Shown here: piece by piece, positions 30,672-31,447 of the stretch
Position numbering within the stretch: position 1 is the stretch's first letter
Layout: each line of letters starts with the position of its first letter
From: JBJXFY01 sp046155815
GTDB taxonomy: Bacteria > Verrucomicrobiota > Verrucomicrobiia > Limisphaerales > CAIMTB01
Direction: 5' to 3'
Assembly (NCBI GenBank): GCA_046155815.1
Contig: JBJXFY010000013.1
Span: 1-31,447 of the forward strand
DNA length: 31,447 nucleotides
Notes under the pieces: model-generated
Database searches by the model: none
What the model was told of the DNA's origin: nothing
Seen by the model: only the letters and a program-made list of their open reading frames with translations
Translations under genes and position numbers: made by a program

Positions 30672-31447
30672 TCAGCCCGTCACGCGACGCAGCGCCTCCG
30701 CGACGTTCAGGAAGGCGCACGCCGCCGGGCCATCCGGCTGGCCCGCGACCACCGGCACGCCGGCATCGCCGCCCGCGCGGATCTCCGTAAAGATCGGAAT
30801 TTCGCCGAGGAACGGGACTTGCTGGCGCTCCGCCTCGGCCGCGCCGCCGCCGTGGCCGAAGATCTCGACGCGCGACCCGTCGGGCGCGGTGAAGAAGCTC
30901 ATGTTCTCGACGATGCCGAGGATGGGCACATGGACGCGGCGGAACATGGCGATCCCCTTGCGCACCACGCCCAGCGAGGCCTCCTGGGGTGTGGTGACGA
31001 TGATGCCGCCGTCCAGCGGCACGGCCTGGCAGAGCGAAAGCTGGGCGTCGCCCGTGCCGGGCGGCAGGTCCACCAGCACAAGGTCCAGGCCGCGCCAGTC
31101 CACCTGGTGGAGGAACTGCTGGATGGTCTTCTGGATCATCGGCCCCCGCCAGATCACGGGCTGCTCGTCATCCACGAGGAAGCCGATGCTCATGAGCTTC
31201 ACGCCGTGGCGCTCGGGCGGCACAAGCAGCTCCTGCTCGTTCACCGTGGGCCGCTCGTGACAGCCCATCATGAGGGGGATGCTCGGGCCGTAGATGTCGC
31301 AGTCGAGCAGCCCGGTGCGGAGGCCGAGGCGGGCGAAGGCGCAGGCGAGGTTCACCGCGGTGGTGGACTTGCCCACGCCGCCCTTGCCGCTGGCCACGGC
31401 GACCACGCGCCCCGCGCCGGCCACGCGGCTCTGCGCCGCCCACGGGC
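30672..31447 (-). CDS. Mrp/ApbC-type P-loop ATPase (iron-sulfur carrier), N-terminus cut by window edge
   Basis: About 258 residues are visible, and the frame stays open to the window edge, so the N-terminal MIP18/DUF59 domain, if present, lies outside. An internal GTG at 31424 would be a later alternative start. The deviant Walker A is GKGGVGKSTTAVNLA, followed by LLDCDIYGPSIPLMMG, VWRGPM-like IWRGPMIQKTIQQFL and LVDLPPGTGDAQLSL. Mrp/ApbC proteins carry [4Fe-4S] clusters at a C-terminal CxxC; the corresponding stretch here reads ENMSFFTAPDGSRVEIFG without cysteines. Cluster carriage by the usual site is therefore doubtful. Confidence 0.9.
   Translation of the reverse strand, partial: PWAAQSRVAGAGRVVAVASGKGGVGKSTTAVNLACAFARLGLRTGLLDCDIYGPSIPLMMGCHERPTVNEQELLVPPERHGVKLMSIGFLVDDEQPVIWRGPMIQKTIQQFLHQVDWRGLDLVLVDLPPGTGDAQLSLCQAVPLDGGIIVTTPQEASLGVVRKGIAMFRRVHVPILGIVENMSFFTAPDGSRVEIFGHGGGAAEAERQQVPFLGEIPIFTEIRAGGDAGVPVVAGQPDGPAACAFLNVAEALRRVTG

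Noticed and set aside
1..31447. Search for CRISPR arrays, tRNA or rRNA genes, insertion sequences and riboswitches
   Set aside because: No regularly spaced direct repeats, cloverleaf sequences, transposase motifs or recognised riboswitch cores were seen by eye.

Overview
The window is high-GC, gene-dense bacterial DNA. It most resembles a member of the Verrucomicrobiota, probably a Pedosphaera/Limisphaera-type soil or freshwater lineage. That inference rests on the combination of genes: H-X9-DG prepilin-like proteins in tandem, a PEP-CTERM protein, a PQQ-type beta-propeller of the kind common in Planctomycetes and Verrucomicrobia, a serine/threonine kinase with the typical N-terminal leader, and many short palindromic intergenic repeats. 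Few genes have a Shine-Dalgarno sequence, so several starts rest on protein similarity. No tRNA, rRNA, CRISPR array or insertion sequence was found. Function calls come from motif recognition by eye, without database searches.

Layout. 1-364 (minus): N-terminus of a Ser/Thr kinase. 365-721: a repeat-rich intergenic region. 722-2152: an EboF-like alkaline-phosphatase-superfamily enzyme carrying a small tandem-repeat insertion. 2322-3868 (minus): a sulfite dehydrogenase pair (SorA molybdopterin subunit plus SorB cytochrome c). 4013-5407: an MFS transporter. 5473-10376: a tight four-gene unit with two WXG100-like small proteins, a coiled-coil protein and a 1292-residue FtsK/EccC-type ATPase; it looks like a minimal, unusual ESX/type VII-like machine. 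10571-14060 (minus): a PQQ-like propeller protein and two prepilin-like paralogs. 14259-15044: a MOSC-domain protein.

15207-28916 is a long plus-strand surface-polysaccharide cluster. RfbF, RfbG and RfbH make CDP-4-keto-3,6-dideoxyglucose. An SDR epimerase/reductase, a C-methyltransferase-like protein and a split (two-gene) transketolase follow, which together suggest a branched-chain 3,6-dideoxyhexose. A GT2 glycosyltransferase would transfer the sugar. A YfhO-family membrane protein and a HExxH peptidase/TPR protein close the run. Between the GT2 gene and rfbH sit a PEP-CTERM protein gene and a toxin-antitoxin-like module. The MazF/PemK-like toxin of that module is fused in frame to the N-terminus of RfbH, one of the two strongest oddities here.

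28937-31447 (minus): a Mrp/ApbC-type P-loop ATPase (cut by the window edge), a YdjY-domain protein and a ROK-family sugar kinase. The two most notable systems are the WXG100/coiled-coil/FtsK locus and the MazF-RfbH fusion inside a CDP-sugar operon.
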